The notes: generated by a model from the sequence alone, not told the origin. Shown: positions 50,141 to 58,818, counted from the first letter of the stretch. The stretch: 64,000 nt of DNA from Candidatus Rifleibacteriota bacterium (GCA_012517355.1 JAAYVD010000053.1:1-64000); one strand, 5' to 3'. Program-made: numbers and translations.

Positions 50141-50847
50141 CGATTCAGGATGCCCCAGAGACTCTCGGTCTTCTTGTTCTTCAGTTCCGCCTCGTAGGTC
50201 AGGAAGAACAGAAGTTCGCGGGCCTGCTGCAGGATGGCCTGCTCGTTCATGGCCTTGCCGCAGGCGATCAGCAGCCGGACCTCGGCCGTGAAGAAATCGG
50301 TGTCGTTGGGCAGGGCGTTCTTCTCGGCGGCCAGCAGGCCCTTCATGACGTCCTCGTACTTCTGCTCGGCGAACAACCGGCACAGGTTCGCCAGTTCGCG
50401 GGCGGTGGCCACATTCTGGGTCAGTTCCCGGCCCGGCGGTTCGGGCACCCGGCCCAGGTGGGCTTCGGCCAGTTCGACCCATTTCGTCGAGGCCTTCAGG
50501 ATGAACACGTCGTCGTAGGTGCAGAGCAGGGCGGCACTGACGATCAGTTCCGCCACTTCCGCCTGCGAGAGGAAGGTGGCCCCGGTCAGCCGGCGCAGAG
50601 CCCGGTAGAGGGACAAGGCGGGGCCGAACTCGGCATCGGCCTTCTGGAAAGCGGCCGCCGCCAGTTCGGGCTTTTCCTCGTGGATGTGCCGGTTTCCCTC
50701 GTCGAGGAATCCGGACAGGCGGACCTGGGCCTGCCAACCAAGGTAGCCGAGGAACCCGACCACGGCCACCAGCAGGAGCAGGAGAATCCCCACGACGGGA
50801 AGAAGCCCCCCCCGCCGGGCACCGGTTGTGGACGCGCGCTGCTTCAA
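50137..50847 (-). CDS. membrane-anchored helical (TPR-like) protein, first gene of the com-type operon
   Basis: 236 residues from a TTG that follows the purine-rich GGGGAAGGGGA ribosome site. The promoter TTGCCA-N17-TATAAT about 40 bases upstream fits this start and excludes longer readings. One membrane helix (about 16-38) is followed by about 190 residues of helical hairpins that read like irregular TPRs (HIHEEKPELAAAAFQKADAEFGPAL, LANLCRLFAEQKYEDVMKGLLAAEKN, ILQQARELLFFLTYEAELKN). It faces the periplasm or cytoplasm depending on topology; the Arg-rich N terminus suggests the N terminus is inside. No family recognised. Its stop overlaps the next start (ATGA). Confidence 0.7.
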   Translation of the reverse strand: MKQRASTTGARRGGLLPVVGILLLLLVAVVGFLGYLGWQAQVRLSGFLDEGNRHIHEEKPELAAAAFQKADAEFGPALSLYRALRRLTGATFLSQAEVAELIVSAALLCTYDDVFILKASTKWVELAEAHLGRVPEPPGRELTQNVATARELANLCRLFAEQKYEDVMKGLLAAEKNALPNDTDFFTAEVRLLIACGKAMNEQAILQQARELLFFLTYEAELKNKKTESLWGILNR

Positions 50848-50883
50848 GGGATTCCGTCCCCTTCCCCGCAAAAGTTGCAGGGA

Positions 50884-50912
50884 ATTATAGTCGCAAACCC
50901 CGACGATGGCAA
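50884..50912 (-). promoter_or_regulatory. near-consensus promoter of the com-type operon
   Basis: On the minus strand TTGCCA (50912-50907), exact 17-bp spacer, perfect TATAAT (50889-50884). Predicted transcription start near 50877, giving a leader of about 30 bases. Confidence 0.8.
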
Positions 50913-51370
50913 CCCCGTCCGTCGGCCCAAGATCCGCGATGGTTCGAGGCTCTGGCATGTTGCCGGAAACCCCGGAAAGGGAGAGACTTCAGCATACCGA
51001 CTGACCATTTGGAAACGACAGGGGAAAGGGAGAACTGGGGGGAAGTGGCGAGGGGTGCCGCCAACCAGCATCGGCGAAGGCAAAATCGCTGGGTGGATGA
51101 GGGAAGAAGCAGGAAGGAAGATTGATGCGTCAGTCGAGATGCTGGAGTGTCGACAGGCAGGGAAAAGGGAAGGAGGAAGGGGAGGGATGCGGGGACGAGG
51201 CGACGGGGCGGCCGGTCTGCCAGGAAAGAACCGCCGCCCGGCACGGCTGGCGTGGGGGCGGCGGCTCCTTGGCGAGGCGCGAAACTGACGTTTCGCGCCG
51301 CCATCCATGGCGGCAAAGGGATATGGCCGACCTCGTGTCAGTCGGGACCACAGGGGCGAACCGGAGGGGA
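50913..51370. other. intergenic stretch, purine-rich, with stacked hairpins
   Basis: No supported gene. The plus strand is strongly purine-rich (51000-51230). A perfect 10-bp hairpin GGCGCGAAAC/GTTTCGCGCC with loop TGAC lies at 51276-51299, directly followed by GCCGCCAT/ATGGCGGC. These lie 70-95 bases downstream of the DUF2225 stop (minus strand) and may stabilise or end that transcript, although no T run follows. Confidence 0.5.
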
Positions 51371-52354
51371 TCAGCCCTCCTCCTCGGGGGGGGCGTCGTC
51401 GGGCGGGGGGCCGCTCTCGCCGGCGCCCGAACTGCTGGCGTCAGCCCGCATGTCGCGGGCCTGCTTGACGAACCAGAGCATGACGCCCTGGGCGCTGCCG
51501 CCTCCGTAGATGATCTGTTCGAGGAACTTGTTGCTCTCGTCGATGTTGCCGAGCAGACGGTTGGCCCCGGCCAGGATGTACATGATTTCGAAGATGCGCG
51601 ACTCGGGCAGGTTCTCCTTGGTGATGCGCGTCCCGTCCGGCATGAACTGGTCTTCGATGCTGGTCGCCTTGTTGGTGATGGTGAGGAAGGAGACGGCCTC
51701 GCGCAGGAAGGCGGCTTCGAAGGCCTCGTAGTCCTCCTTCTTCTTCTCGTCGGTGGTCATGCCGGCGCAGTCCCGGGCCGTCCAGGCGCCGTTGAGGTAG
51801 GTGTAGCCGAGAATCCGGTGGTTGGCCCGCCGGGCCTTGTAGCAGATGGCCGACAGTTCCCAGGCCCGGATGGCGGTGTCGAGGTCGCCTTCCTTCTGCA
51901 GTTCGTTGGCCGGTTTGCCCTTGGCGATGATGTCGGCGGCGGCCTTCTGCAGCAGGGGGCTGATCTTGCGCAGGATGGCCAGTTCCTCGGGGGCCATCGT
52001 CTTGAGCTTTTCGGAGGCTTGGTCCTTCCAGATCTGCTGGCCGGAGGAGGCGGCCTTGACGCGGTTCTGAGCCTCCCACTGGGATTTGTGCGACGCGAAA
52101 TAGTCCTTCCGGCGCCGCTCGTCATCGCTCATGGACGGGCAGAAGTATTTGTCCTCGGCGGCATAGAAACAATGCGGGCAGAGGGAGATGGCGAACAGCC
52201 GGGGCTTGATGTCCCCGAGGTAGGTGGGGCGGTAGTCGATGTCCCGTTTGTCCAGGCTGAACTGGGTCTTGCGCAGCGCGTAGCGGGTGAAGGGCTTGGT
52301 ACAGACCGGACAGACGATTTCCTTGGGGAAGAAGAGTTTCTCGTTCAGTGCCAT
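51371..52354 (-). CDS. DUF2225-like zinc-ribbon protein
   Basis: 327 residues from the ATG with GAGG upstream. The N terminus has the DUF2225 pattern: FFPKEIVCPVCTKPFTRYALRKTQFSLDKRDIDYRPTYLGDIKPRLFAISLCPHCFYAAED, i.e. two CPxC knuckles that should bind zinc, followed by about 200 residues of TPR-like helices (AIRAWELSAICYKARRANH, RIFEIMYILAGANRLLGNIDESNKFLEQIIYGGG). The family has no established biochemical role. There is no signal peptide. It lies 73 bases after queE on the same strand. Confidence 0.85.
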   Translation of the reverse strand: MALNEKLFFPKEIVCPVCTKPFTRYALRKTQFSLDKRDIDYRPTYLGDIKPRLFAISLCPHCFYAAEDKYFCPSMSDDERRRKDYFASHKSQWEAQNRVKAASSGQQIWKDQASEKLKTMAPEELAILRKISPLLQKAAADIIAKGKPANELQKEGDLDTAIRAWELSAICYKARRANHRILGYTYLNGAWTARDCAGMTTDEKKKEDYEAFEAAFLREAVSFLTITNKATSIEDQFMPDGTRITKENLPESRIFEIMYILAGANRLLGNIDESNKFLEQIIYGGGSAQGVMLWFVKQARDMRADASSSGAGESGPPPDDAPPEEEG

Positions 52355-52427
52355 TGTCAACCTCGGAAATTGGCCTGATCGCCGGATGGCCGGCGACCGC
52401 GTGTATCGCCCCAGGATACCTCAACCG

Positions 52428-53177
52428 TCAGGGGATCCGCAACAACTTGTGTACCTGGGGAATCCACCGGACCTCCCGGAAATGCGGCCCCAGCAGCCTG
52501 ACCCACTCGAGAATGGAAAAACTGTCCCAGTCGGACAGGGTGCTCTGGCCGGTGGCCAGGGGCTGCAACACGAGGGGAAAGGCCCGGAACTCCCCGTGGG
52601 AGAGGTGACGGAGCAGATCCCCGGGCTCGTCGTCGGTGTCGAGCACCATTTTCAGATAGGCCCTGGCCGGGGGCAGATGGGCGATGAACTGCCGATGCCT
52701 GGCCAGGAGCCCGGCCGCCAGGTTCCAGCCCCGGGAGAGTTTCAGATCGACGCTCCAGTAGGAAACGACCGGCACCAGGGCGGGCACCGGGTCGGGCAGG
52801 GTGCCGTTGGTCTCGAGGAAGACCGGCCGGCCCCGCTCGTGCAGGCGGCCGGCCAGGCGGGTCAGGAATTCCGGCTGGGCGAGTGGCTCCCCGCCGGTCA
52901 GCGAGATGCTGTGGAAGTCGGCCAGGGGATAGGCCTCCGCCAGAGCCTCCAGCAGGTGGTCGACCGTGACGGGGTTGGCAACCCGCCCGGGCCGTCGGCC
53001 CGGCCACGGGTGCAGGGGGAAGTCGGGCCCGGCCGAGCGCAGGTGGGCGGTGTCGCAGTGCCGGCAGTCGAGATTGCAGCCCGCGAACCGGACGAACAGC
53101 TGCATCGTCCCCACCTGCAGCCCTTCGCCCTGGATGGAGGGAAAGACCTCGACCAGCCGCCCGGCCGTCCTACCCAT
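52428..53177 (-). CDS. queE: 7-carboxy-7-deazaguanine synthase-like radical SAM protein
   Basis: 249 residues, overlapping the ligA stop by 8 bases. It starts with the QueE wording VEVFPSIQGEGLQVGTMQLFVRFAGCNLDCRHCDT, whose CxxxCxxC ligands bind the 4Fe-4S cluster, followed by SLTGGEPLAQPEFL and VFLETNGTLP. QueE converts 6-carboxytetrahydropterin to the 7-deazaguanine ring used for queuosine and related bases. The C-terminal half (ARHRQFIAHLPPARAYLKMVLDTDDEP) is compatible. No queC, queD or queF is in the window, so the product use (queuosine in tRNA or a deazaguanine DNA modification) is open. Confidence 0.85.
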   Translation of the reverse strand: MGRTAGRLVEVFPSIQGEGLQVGTMQLFVRFAGCNLDCRHCDTAHLRSAGPDFPLHPWPGRRPGRVANPVTVDHLLEALAEAYPLADFHSISLTGGEPLAQPEFLTRLAGRLHERGRPVFLETNGTLPDPVPALVPVVSYWSVDLKLSRGWNLAAGLLARHRQFIAHLPPARAYLKMVLDTDDEPGDLLRHLSHGEFRAFPLVLQPLATGQSTLSDWDSFSILEWVRLLGPHFREVRWIPQVHKLLRIP

Positions 53178-55191
53178 GCGCCCCTCCTCCGCCGCCGGCC
53201 AGCCGCTGCAGCTCGTGCTCGTCGATGATGGGCACCCCCAGCGCCTGGGCCCGCGTCTTCTTGCTCGAGGTGTACCCCGGACCCTCGAGGGAACCGACCA
53301 CGAGGTAGTCCGTCTTCGGCGAGACCGCCGAACCGACGCGGCCGCCGTGCTGCTTGACCAGGGTCTCCAGGTCGCGGCGCGGCACGGTCGCCTCGCCGGT
53401 GATGACGAACGTCTTCCCCTCCAGAACCAGGCTGCGCGGGCCGCCTCCCTCGCCGGCGGGGGGCCCCTGCCACCACTCCTGCAGGAAATCGAGCCACGCC
53501 TGGTGGGCGGGGTCGGCGAGATACTCCCGCACCGCCCCGGCCAGCTTGCGGTCGAACCCGTGGATGCCCACCAGGGTCTCCTCGTCGATCGCCCGGAACC
53601 GGGGGAAGGAGAAGCCGCAGGTCACCGCGATGTTCTCGGCGGCCACCGTGCCGATGTTGGGAATGCCCAGCGCGGCGATCAACCGCGCCAGCGGCGCCTG
53701 CCGCGCCCCCGCCAGGTTGGCCAGGATCTTCTCGCCCAGCTTGCGGCCCATCCGCTCGACCTTCAGCAGGTCATCGAGGGTCAGCCGGAACAGGTCGGCG
53801 GCCCCGGTCACCAGGCCTGCCTGGATCAACCGCTCGACCAGCTGCGGGCCGATGTTCTCGATGCCCATCTGCGCCGCGAACCAGATCACCCGGCGGGCCA
53901 GCATACCGGTGCAGGCCGGGTTGACGCAGCGCACCACGGTGGCCGACTCACCCGGCGCCACCCCCACCTCGACCGGCTCCCCGCACCCGGGACAGGCCAC
54001 GGGCGCCTCGATGGGCCGTTCCCCCCCGGTGCGAGCCTCGGGGCGGGCCGCCACCACGTAGGGGATGATGTAGCCGGCCTTCTCGACCAGCACCTCGTCC
54101 CCCACCCGGATGTCCTTCTCGCGGATCTGGTCGAGGTTGTGCAGCGAGGCCCGTGACACCGTGGTGCCGCCCAGCTCCACCGGTTCGAGCACTGCGACCG
54201 GCGTGATCTGCGACCGGCCCACCTGCCAGACCACCTCGCGCAGCCGCGTCACCGCCTGCGGCTGGGCGAACTTGAAGGCCATCGCCCAGCGCGGGGCCTT
54301 GGCGGTCGCCCCCAGCTCCTGCTGCGTGGCCAGGTCGTCGACCTTCAGGACGATGCCGTCGATGTCGAAATCGAGGTTTTCGCGGCGCCCGTCGACCTCG
54401 GCCACGAATTCCCGGATCTCGTCGAGGGAACGGCAGACCCGGACGATCGGGTTGATGACGAACCCCTGTTCCTTCAGGAAGGCGAGCACCTCGGAATGGC
54501 GCGCGAAGCCAAGCTCGCGGGCCTGGGCGATGCCGTAGACCATGACCTGCAGGCCGCGCCCGGCGGCCACCTGGGGATCGAGGCTCTTGAGCGTCCCCGC
54601 GGTCAGGTTGCGGCAGTTCTTGAAGGGTTCCTCCCCCGCCTCCCGCCGGGCGGCATTGATCCGCTCCAGCTGCGAGCGCGGCACGACCACCTCGCCCCGC
54701 AGGTCCATGTCGTGCCGGCTGACGATGGCCAGGGGAAGGGTGCGGATCGTGCGCAGGTTGCCGGTGACCAGGTCGCCCGTCTCCCCGTCGCCCCTGGTGG
54801 CGCCCTCGACGAACGCCCCGCCGGCGTAATGCAGCGAGGCCGACACCCCGTCGATCTTCAACTCGGCCACGATCGGGAAGACGTTCGGCGAGATCTTTTC
54901 CATGCGCTGCACCCAGTCCTGCAGGTCGCCCGGCGAGTAGGAGTTGTCGAGGCTCATCATCGGCACCCGGTGCCGCACCGTGGCGAACGAGGTCGCCGCA
55001 CCGCCCACCCGTTGCGTGGGGGAATCGGGGGTGACCAGGTCGGGGTGGGCGGCCTCGAGCCGCCGCAATTCGTCCATCAGGGCGTCGAACTCGCGGTCGC
55101 TGATTTCGGGCGCCGCCTCGACGAAGTACAACCGCTCGTGGCGCCGGATGATCCGGCGCAGGTCGCCGATGCGGGACCGGGCCTCGGTCAT
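53170..55191 (-). CDS. ligA: NAD+-dependent DNA ligase
   Basis: 673 residues, full length. Domain order: Ia region with YFVEAAPEISDREFDALMDEL, adenylation domain with the AMP-accepting lysine in VAELKIDGVSASL, MDLRGEVVVPR, IDGIVLKVDD and RWAMAFKF. The OB fold (VGRSQITPVAVLEPVELGGTTVSRASLHN), a Cys4 zinc finger (CPGCGEPV...CVNPACTGM), helix-hairpin-helix repeats and a BRCT domain (LEGKTFVITGEATVPRRDLETLVKQHGG) follow. It seals nicks in replication and repair. It follows the propeller gene by 16 bases. Confidence 0.97.
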   Translation of the reverse strand: MTEARSRIGDLRRIIRRHERLYFVEAAPEISDREFDALMDELRRLEAAHPDLVTPDSPTQRVGGAATSFATVRHRVPMMSLDNSYSPGDLQDWVQRMEKISPNVFPIVAELKIDGVSASLHYAGGAFVEGATRGDGETGDLVTGNLRTIRTLPLAIVSRHDMDLRGEVVVPRSQLERINAARREAGEEPFKNCRNLTAGTLKSLDPQVAAGRGLQVMVYGIAQARELGFARHSEVLAFLKEQGFVINPIVRVCRSLDEIREFVAEVDGRRENLDFDIDGIVLKVDDLATQQELGATAKAPRWAMAFKFAQPQAVTRLREVVWQVGRSQITPVAVLEPVELGGTTVSRASLHNLDQIREKDIRVGDEVLVEKAGYIIPYVVAARPEARTGGERPIEAPVACPGCGEPVEVGVAPGESATVVRCVNPACTGMLARRVIWFAAQMGIENIGPQLVERLIQAGLVTGAADLFRLTLDDLLKVERMGRKLGEKILANLAGARQAPLARLIAALGIPNIGTVAAENIAVTCGFSFPRFRAIDEETLVGIHGFDRKLAGAVREYLADPAHQAWLDFLQEWWQGPPAGEGGGPRSLVLEGKTFVITGEATVPRRDLETLVKQHGGRVGSAVSPKTDYLVVGSLEGPGYTSSKKTRAQALGVPIIDEHELQRLAGGGGGAHG

Positions 55192-55207
55192 CGCCTGGAT
55201 TCCCGGG

Positions 55208-56659
55208 TCAGCGGTCGAGCAGCGCGGGGTTCAGCGCCTGCAGCCCCGCCGACGTCCCGACCCAGACCGTCTCGCCGGCGGCGGCCAGGGCCCGCACCTC
55301 GCTGGCCAGCAGCCCCTCGCCGGGGCCGATGGCCCGCGCGCCGGCCCCGCGCAGCCGGGCCAGGCCTTCGTTGGTGCCCACCCACAGGGTGTCGCCCAGG
55401 GGGGCCAGGGCGTTCACCCGGTCGCCCGGCAGACCGCGCGAACGGTTCCAGACGTCCCAGGCCGGCCGCTCTCCGGCGAACAGGCGGTCGAGCGGGGTAT
55501 CGAGACGGCAGAGCCCGAGCGGGGTGCCGGCGTAGACGCGGTCCTGCCAGACGGTCAGGGCCAGGATCCAGTTGTGGGCCAGGTTGGTGGCGAACATGTC
55601 GAGGGTCGTCCAGGCTGCCGGGTTGGCGGCGAACGAACTGGTGTCCCAGATGCTGAGCCCGTCGTCGTTGCCGCACAGGACCCACCGGCCCATCTTGCGC
55701 AGCGCCCCCACCCACAGGTCGGCCAGGCCGCCATTGGAGACGGTCTTGTCGACCGACTCGAACCGGCCGTTGGGGGCCAGGAACGAGAACCCGTTCTGGG
55801 TGCCGGCCCACAGCACCATGCCGTCCCACTCGAGCGACCAGACCATGTCGTGCGCCAGGCCATCGGGACGGCCGAAGCGCTGGAAGGTCCGGCCGTCCTC
55901 GGTGCGCAGCAGGCCCTCGAAGGTGCCGATCCACAGGGCCCGCCCGTCATGGGCCAGGGCGGTGGCGTTGGCGGCGGGGAAGGTGCCGGCCTCGCGACTG
56001 AGGAAGGTGATCTGGTCGGTGCGCAGCTCGGCCAGACCGCGATCGGTGGCCGCCCAGACCCGCCCATCGGGGGCGGGCAGGATCGCATTGACCGGGGGCA
56101 TCTGCACGGTCAGGACCCAGTAGGCGGGAATCACGCGCGGCACCGTGGCCAGGCCCACCAACTGGGCCGGGGTCACCACCGGGGGCTTGCCGGTGGGCAG
56201 GATGGTCAGGCCGGGAGCGGCCGGGGCACCCACCTGGGGGATGGGCGCGGCGCCGGGTGCGGGGGCCGGAGCGACCACGGGCAGGCCGGACATCGCGACC
56301 GTCTGCTGGCCGGGCCCCACCTGGGGAATGAACGTGGGGGCCGCGCCGGGCGCCGGACCCACCGCGGGGAGCGCCGGGGAGACGGCCGGCAGCGGCTGGG
56401 CCACCGGAGCCGGCCCCGCAGACAGGGGGGCCGCGGGAACCGGCACCGGGGCCTGCACGAGGGGCACCCCGGGGGTGGGAAACCCGGCCGGGGCGGCCGG
56501 GCCGGGAGGCAGCGGGGTCGACCCGGAGGTCAGGTCGGCCGGGGCGGGGCCCCGGGTCCAGCGGATGGTGACGACGAGGATGGCGAGCACCAGCAGGCCG
56601 CCCCAGAAGGGAAGGCCGCGGTCACGCGGATCGGAGGACAGCGGATGGCGGGGACTCAC
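55208..56659 (-). CDS. membrane-anchored beta-propeller protein
   Basis: 483 residues from a GTG overlapping the preceding stop (GTGA). One membrane segment (about 17-34) is followed by a Pro/Ala/Gly linker (about 38-170). The rest is a propeller of the ligand-sensing type found outside hybrid histidine kinases: repeated VWAATDRGLAELR, ALWIGTFEGLLRTEDG, VLWAGTQNGFSFLA, RVYAGTPLGLCRLD, TLWVGTNEGLARLRG and VWVGTSAGLQALNP. Six to seven blades are visible. No kinase or other output domain is attached, so it probably acts with a partner. Tight coupling to the substrate-binding protein upstream makes that the obvious candidate (inference). Confidence 0.82.
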   Translation of the reverse strand: MSPRHPLSSDPRDRGLPFWGGLLVLAILVVTIRWTRGPAPADLTSGSTPLPPGPAAPAGFPTPGVPLVQAPVPVPAAPLSAGPAPVAQPLPAVSPALPAVGPAPGAAPTFIPQVGPGQQTVAMSGLPVVAPAPAPGAAPIPQVGAPAAPGLTILPTGKPPVVTPAQLVGLATVPRVIPAYWVLTVQMPPVNAILPAPDGRVWAATDRGLAELRTDQITFLSREAGTFPAANATALAHDGRALWIGTFEGLLRTEDGRTFQRFGRPDGLAHDMVWSLEWDGMVLWAGTQNGFSFLAPNGRFESVDKTVSNGGLADLWVGALRKMGRWVLCGNDDGLSIWDTSSFAANPAAWTTLDMFATNLAHNWILALTVWQDRVYAGTPLGLCRLDTPLDRLFAGERPAWDVWNRSRGLPGDRVNALAPLGDTLWVGTNEGLARLRGAGARAIGPGEGLLASEVRALAAAGETVWVGTSAGLQALNPALLDR

Positions 56660-57798
56660 TGGGCACCTCCCACGGGAAGGGGCTGGAACCGGCCGTCCTT
56701 GACCCGGGCCAGTTCCACCGGCCGCGTCTCGTTGCCGGTGGGGTCGAACCCCCCGCGCCCGGTGACGCCTTCGTACGCCCCGAAGCTGGCCAGGGCGTCC
56801 CGCACGCGGCGCGGGTCGGGCCCGGCCAGCTTGATGGCCTCGGCCAGCAGCATCGTCGCGTCGTAGGCATGGGCGGCGAAGGAGTCGGCCTCGGTGGTGA
56901 ACCGCTGCCGGTAGGCTTCCAGGAAGGCGCGGGTCTTGTCGCCCCCCCGCAGCGGGTTGAACGGATAGGTCAGCACCACCCCTTCGGCGGCCGGGCCGGC
57001 CAGGTCGAGGAAATTGGTGGGGGCCATGCCGTCCCCGCCGAAGATGGTGGCGGGAATGCCCATCTCGCGGGCCTGCCGGGCGGCCAGGGCGGACTCGCGG
57101 GCCAGCCCCCAGATCAGGAGGCCGTCCGGCGCCAGTTGCCGGATGCGCGCCAGGGGGGCCTGGAAGTTGGTGTCGCCGGAGTCGAAGCCCTCGCTGGTGA
57201 CGATCGACTGGCCCAGGCGTTGGGCGACGGCCTGGTAGGTGCGGGCGCCCTGCGACCCGTACTTGTTGTTGTCGTGCAGGATGGCCACCCGCCGCAGCCG
57301 CAGGGTGTCGATGGTGTAGCGGGCCAGGGCCCCCGCCTGGATGTCGTCGTCACTCAGGCACCGGAAGGAGTAGCGGAAGTTGACCCGGGTGATGAACGGG
57401 TTGGTGCTGACCGCAGTCAGCATCGGCACTTCCGCCTTCTCGCAGATGCGCTGGATGTTCATGGTGTTGTCGGAGGTGATGGAACCCAGGATGGCGAGCA
57501 CGCCGCGGGAATAGATCATCGACCGGGCCTCTTCGGCGGCGATGACCTTGTCGTTGGCGTCGTCGGCGAACACGGCCTCGAGCTGTTGCCCGAGGACCCC
57601 GCCGGCCGCGTTGATCTGGTCGAGGGCCATGCGGACCCCGTTGCGGTGAGCCAGACCGTAGGGGGAGGCCGACCCGGTCAGGGGGCCGATCACCCCGATG
57701 AGCAGGGTCGGGCGGTTCCCCCCCAGCCCGAACCACAGGGCGGCGGCCACCACGACGACGGCCAGGATCTGGTAGAGAGCTCCTCTTCGATTCACCAC
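56656..57798 (-). CDS. orphan ABC-type amino-acid/amide substrate-binding protein (LivJ-like)
   Basis: 380 residues. GTG starts at 57798 and 57795 are both possible; GGAGG upstream fits the second slightly better. An N-terminal anchor or uncleaved signal (about 8-25) precedes a type I periplasmic binding fold of the Peripla_BP_6 class: LLIGVIGPLTGSASPYGLAHRNGVRMALDQINAAGGVLGQQLE, GSITSDNTMNIQRICEKAEVPML, ILHDNNKYGSQGARTYQ and GRGGFDPTGNETRPVELARVKDG. Such proteins bind branched-chain amino acids, amides or aromatics. No permease or ATPase gene is adjacent, and the protein appears to stay membrane-anchored, so a sensor role with the coupled propeller is as likely as transport. Confidence 0.85.
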   Translation of the reverse strand: MVNRRGALYQILAVVVVAAALWFGLGGNRPTLLIGVIGPLTGSASPYGLAHRNGVRMALDQINAAGGVLGQQLEAVFADDANDKVIAAEEARSMIYSRGVLAILGSITSDNTMNIQRICEKAEVPMLTAVSTNPFITRVNFRYSFRCLSDDDIQAGALARYTIDTLRLRRVAILHDNNKYGSQGARTYQAVAQRLGQSIVTSEGFDSGDTNFQAPLARIRQLAPDGLLIWGLARESALAARQAREMGIPATIFGGDGMAPTNFLDLAGPAAEGVVLTYPFNPLRGGDKTRAFLEAYRQRFTTEADSFAAHAYDATMLLAEAIKLAGPDPRRVRDALASFGAYEGVTGRGGFDPTGNETRPVELARVKDGRFQPLPVGGAQ

Positions 57799-57853
57799 CG
57801 AACCTCCCCTCCGGTTCTGGGCCCGCGCGCGCCGGCCCGGGCCCGGATCACGG

Positions 57854-58219
57854 TCACATGGTCGCGTTGCGGATGTAGGACAGCATCAACAGGAAGATGC
57901 CCATGAACAGGGCCAGGGAAAAGAAGTAGATGAGCGAGAAGAAGAAGAAGGGCATCTCGTTGACCACCTTCTTGAACATCTCGCTTTCCGTCTCCTCTTT
58001 GAGCTTGGTCTTGCGGGCCAGCTTGTCGAAGAAGATCAGGCACAGGGCACCCAACCCCAGGAAGCCGAAGGCGAACCCGAACCCCGCGGCGAACACCGGG
58101 GTGTGCGGGTTCAGGGGGGCGGTCGTGTACAGCGCATAGGCGGTCAGCAGGCTGCCCACCAGCAGGCCGCAGAAGACGAGCGAGCCCAAAAACAGCCATC
58201 CCCACAGGAATTCCTTCAT
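57854..58219 (-). CDS. small four-helix membrane protein
   Basis: 121 residues with four predicted membrane helices (about 5-30, 40-64, 88-117 with a possible break) and a Lys/Glu-rich cytoplasmic loop (KLARKTKLKEETESEMFKKVVNEM). It contains many aromatic residues (MPFFFFSLIYFFSLALFMG). No conserved motif is recognised. It lies 12 bases after the MazG-like gene and 55 bases before the substrate-binding protein, all co-directional. Confidence 0.72.
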   Translation of the reverse strand: MKEFLWGWLFLGSLVFCGLLVGSLLTAYALYTTAPLNPHTPVFAAGFGFAFGFLGLGALCLIFFDKLARKTKLKEETESEMFKKVVNEMPFFFFSLIYFFSLALFMGIFLLMLSYIRNATM

Positions 58220-58231
58220 GTCCGGTGCCGG

Positions 58232-58672
58232 TCAGACGTCCTTCTTCGCTTTTTCCCAGTGGCCCTGGAACCGCTCGACCGGATACTTGCGGCGGTTCTT
58301 GCGCATCTTCGCCTCGAGGGCCGCGGCCAGGTCGAGGTCCAGAACATTGGCCAGGCTGAGCAGATACGCTAGCACATCGGCCATCTCCTCGCCAATCTCC
58401 CGGAGCTTGTCGGCAGGGATCTCCTCGGGCGCGGGCGGGCTCCACTGGAAATGTTCGAGCAGCTCGCCGGCCTCGAGCACCACCGAAACCGCGACGTTCC
58501 GCGGGGTGTGGTATTTCGCCCAGTCGCGCTCGGCGACGAACCGTTCGACCAGGTTCTTCAGGTCGGCAACGGTGGTGTGGGCATCGGCGAGCGGCCGGTC
58601 GGCCGGGGAACGGCCGGCGGCCGCGGGGACTGGGGTCGGCTGGCCGGCGGTGGTGGGGCTGGGTTTGGTCAT
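58232..58672 (-). CDS. MazG-like nucleotide pyrophosphohydrolase (dCTPP1/RS21-C6 type)
   Basis: 146 residues. After a Pro/Ala-rich N-terminal 30 residues comes the all-helical MazG fold: VADLKNLVERFVAERDWAKYHTPRNVAVSVVLEAGELLEHFQW, then EEIPADKLREIGEEMADVLAYLLSLANVLDLDLAAALEAKMRKNRRKYP. The EAGELLEHF and EEMADVLAYLL acidic clusters are the magnesium-binding residues. Relatives hydrolyse non-canonical or excess dNTPs, often dCTP derivatives, to monophosphate and pyrophosphate (house-cleaning). Length and motif spacing are normal. Confidence 0.9.
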   Translation of the reverse strand: MTKPSPTTAGQPTPVPAAAGRSPADRPLADAHTTVADLKNLVERFVAERDWAKYHTPRNVAVSVVLEAGELLEHFQWSPPAPEEIPADKLREIGEEMADVLAYLLSLANVLDLDLAAALEAKMRKNRRKYPVERFQGHWEKAKKDV

Positions 58673-58690
58673 TGGCGGGTCATCATGGGT

Positions 58691-58792
58691 CAGGGGGTCG
58701 GGTGGTCGGAAACCCTCGTTTCTCCTGCGTCGATCTGGGCCTGTATTCTGGCGGCAATTCTCTCGGTAATGGGCCAGGGGAGACGGTTCACG
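58691..58792 (-). CDS. possible 33-residue small protein
   Basis: An open frame from GTG to TGA (MNRLPWPITERIAARIQAQI...) lies between the M28 peptidase stop and the MazG-like start. The composition (an amphipathic helix IAARIQAQID flanked by Pro) is protein-like and the gap is otherwise empty. The ribosome site is weak (GGGTGAG about 7 bases upstream). Low confidence. Confidence 0.25.
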
Positions 58793-58818
58793 ATACTCAC
58801 CCGTTCCTCAGGGCCATC

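Noticed and set aside
56656-57798. A complete branched-chain amino acid ABC transporter operon
   Set aside because: No permease or ATPase gene occurs on either side; only the binding protein is present.
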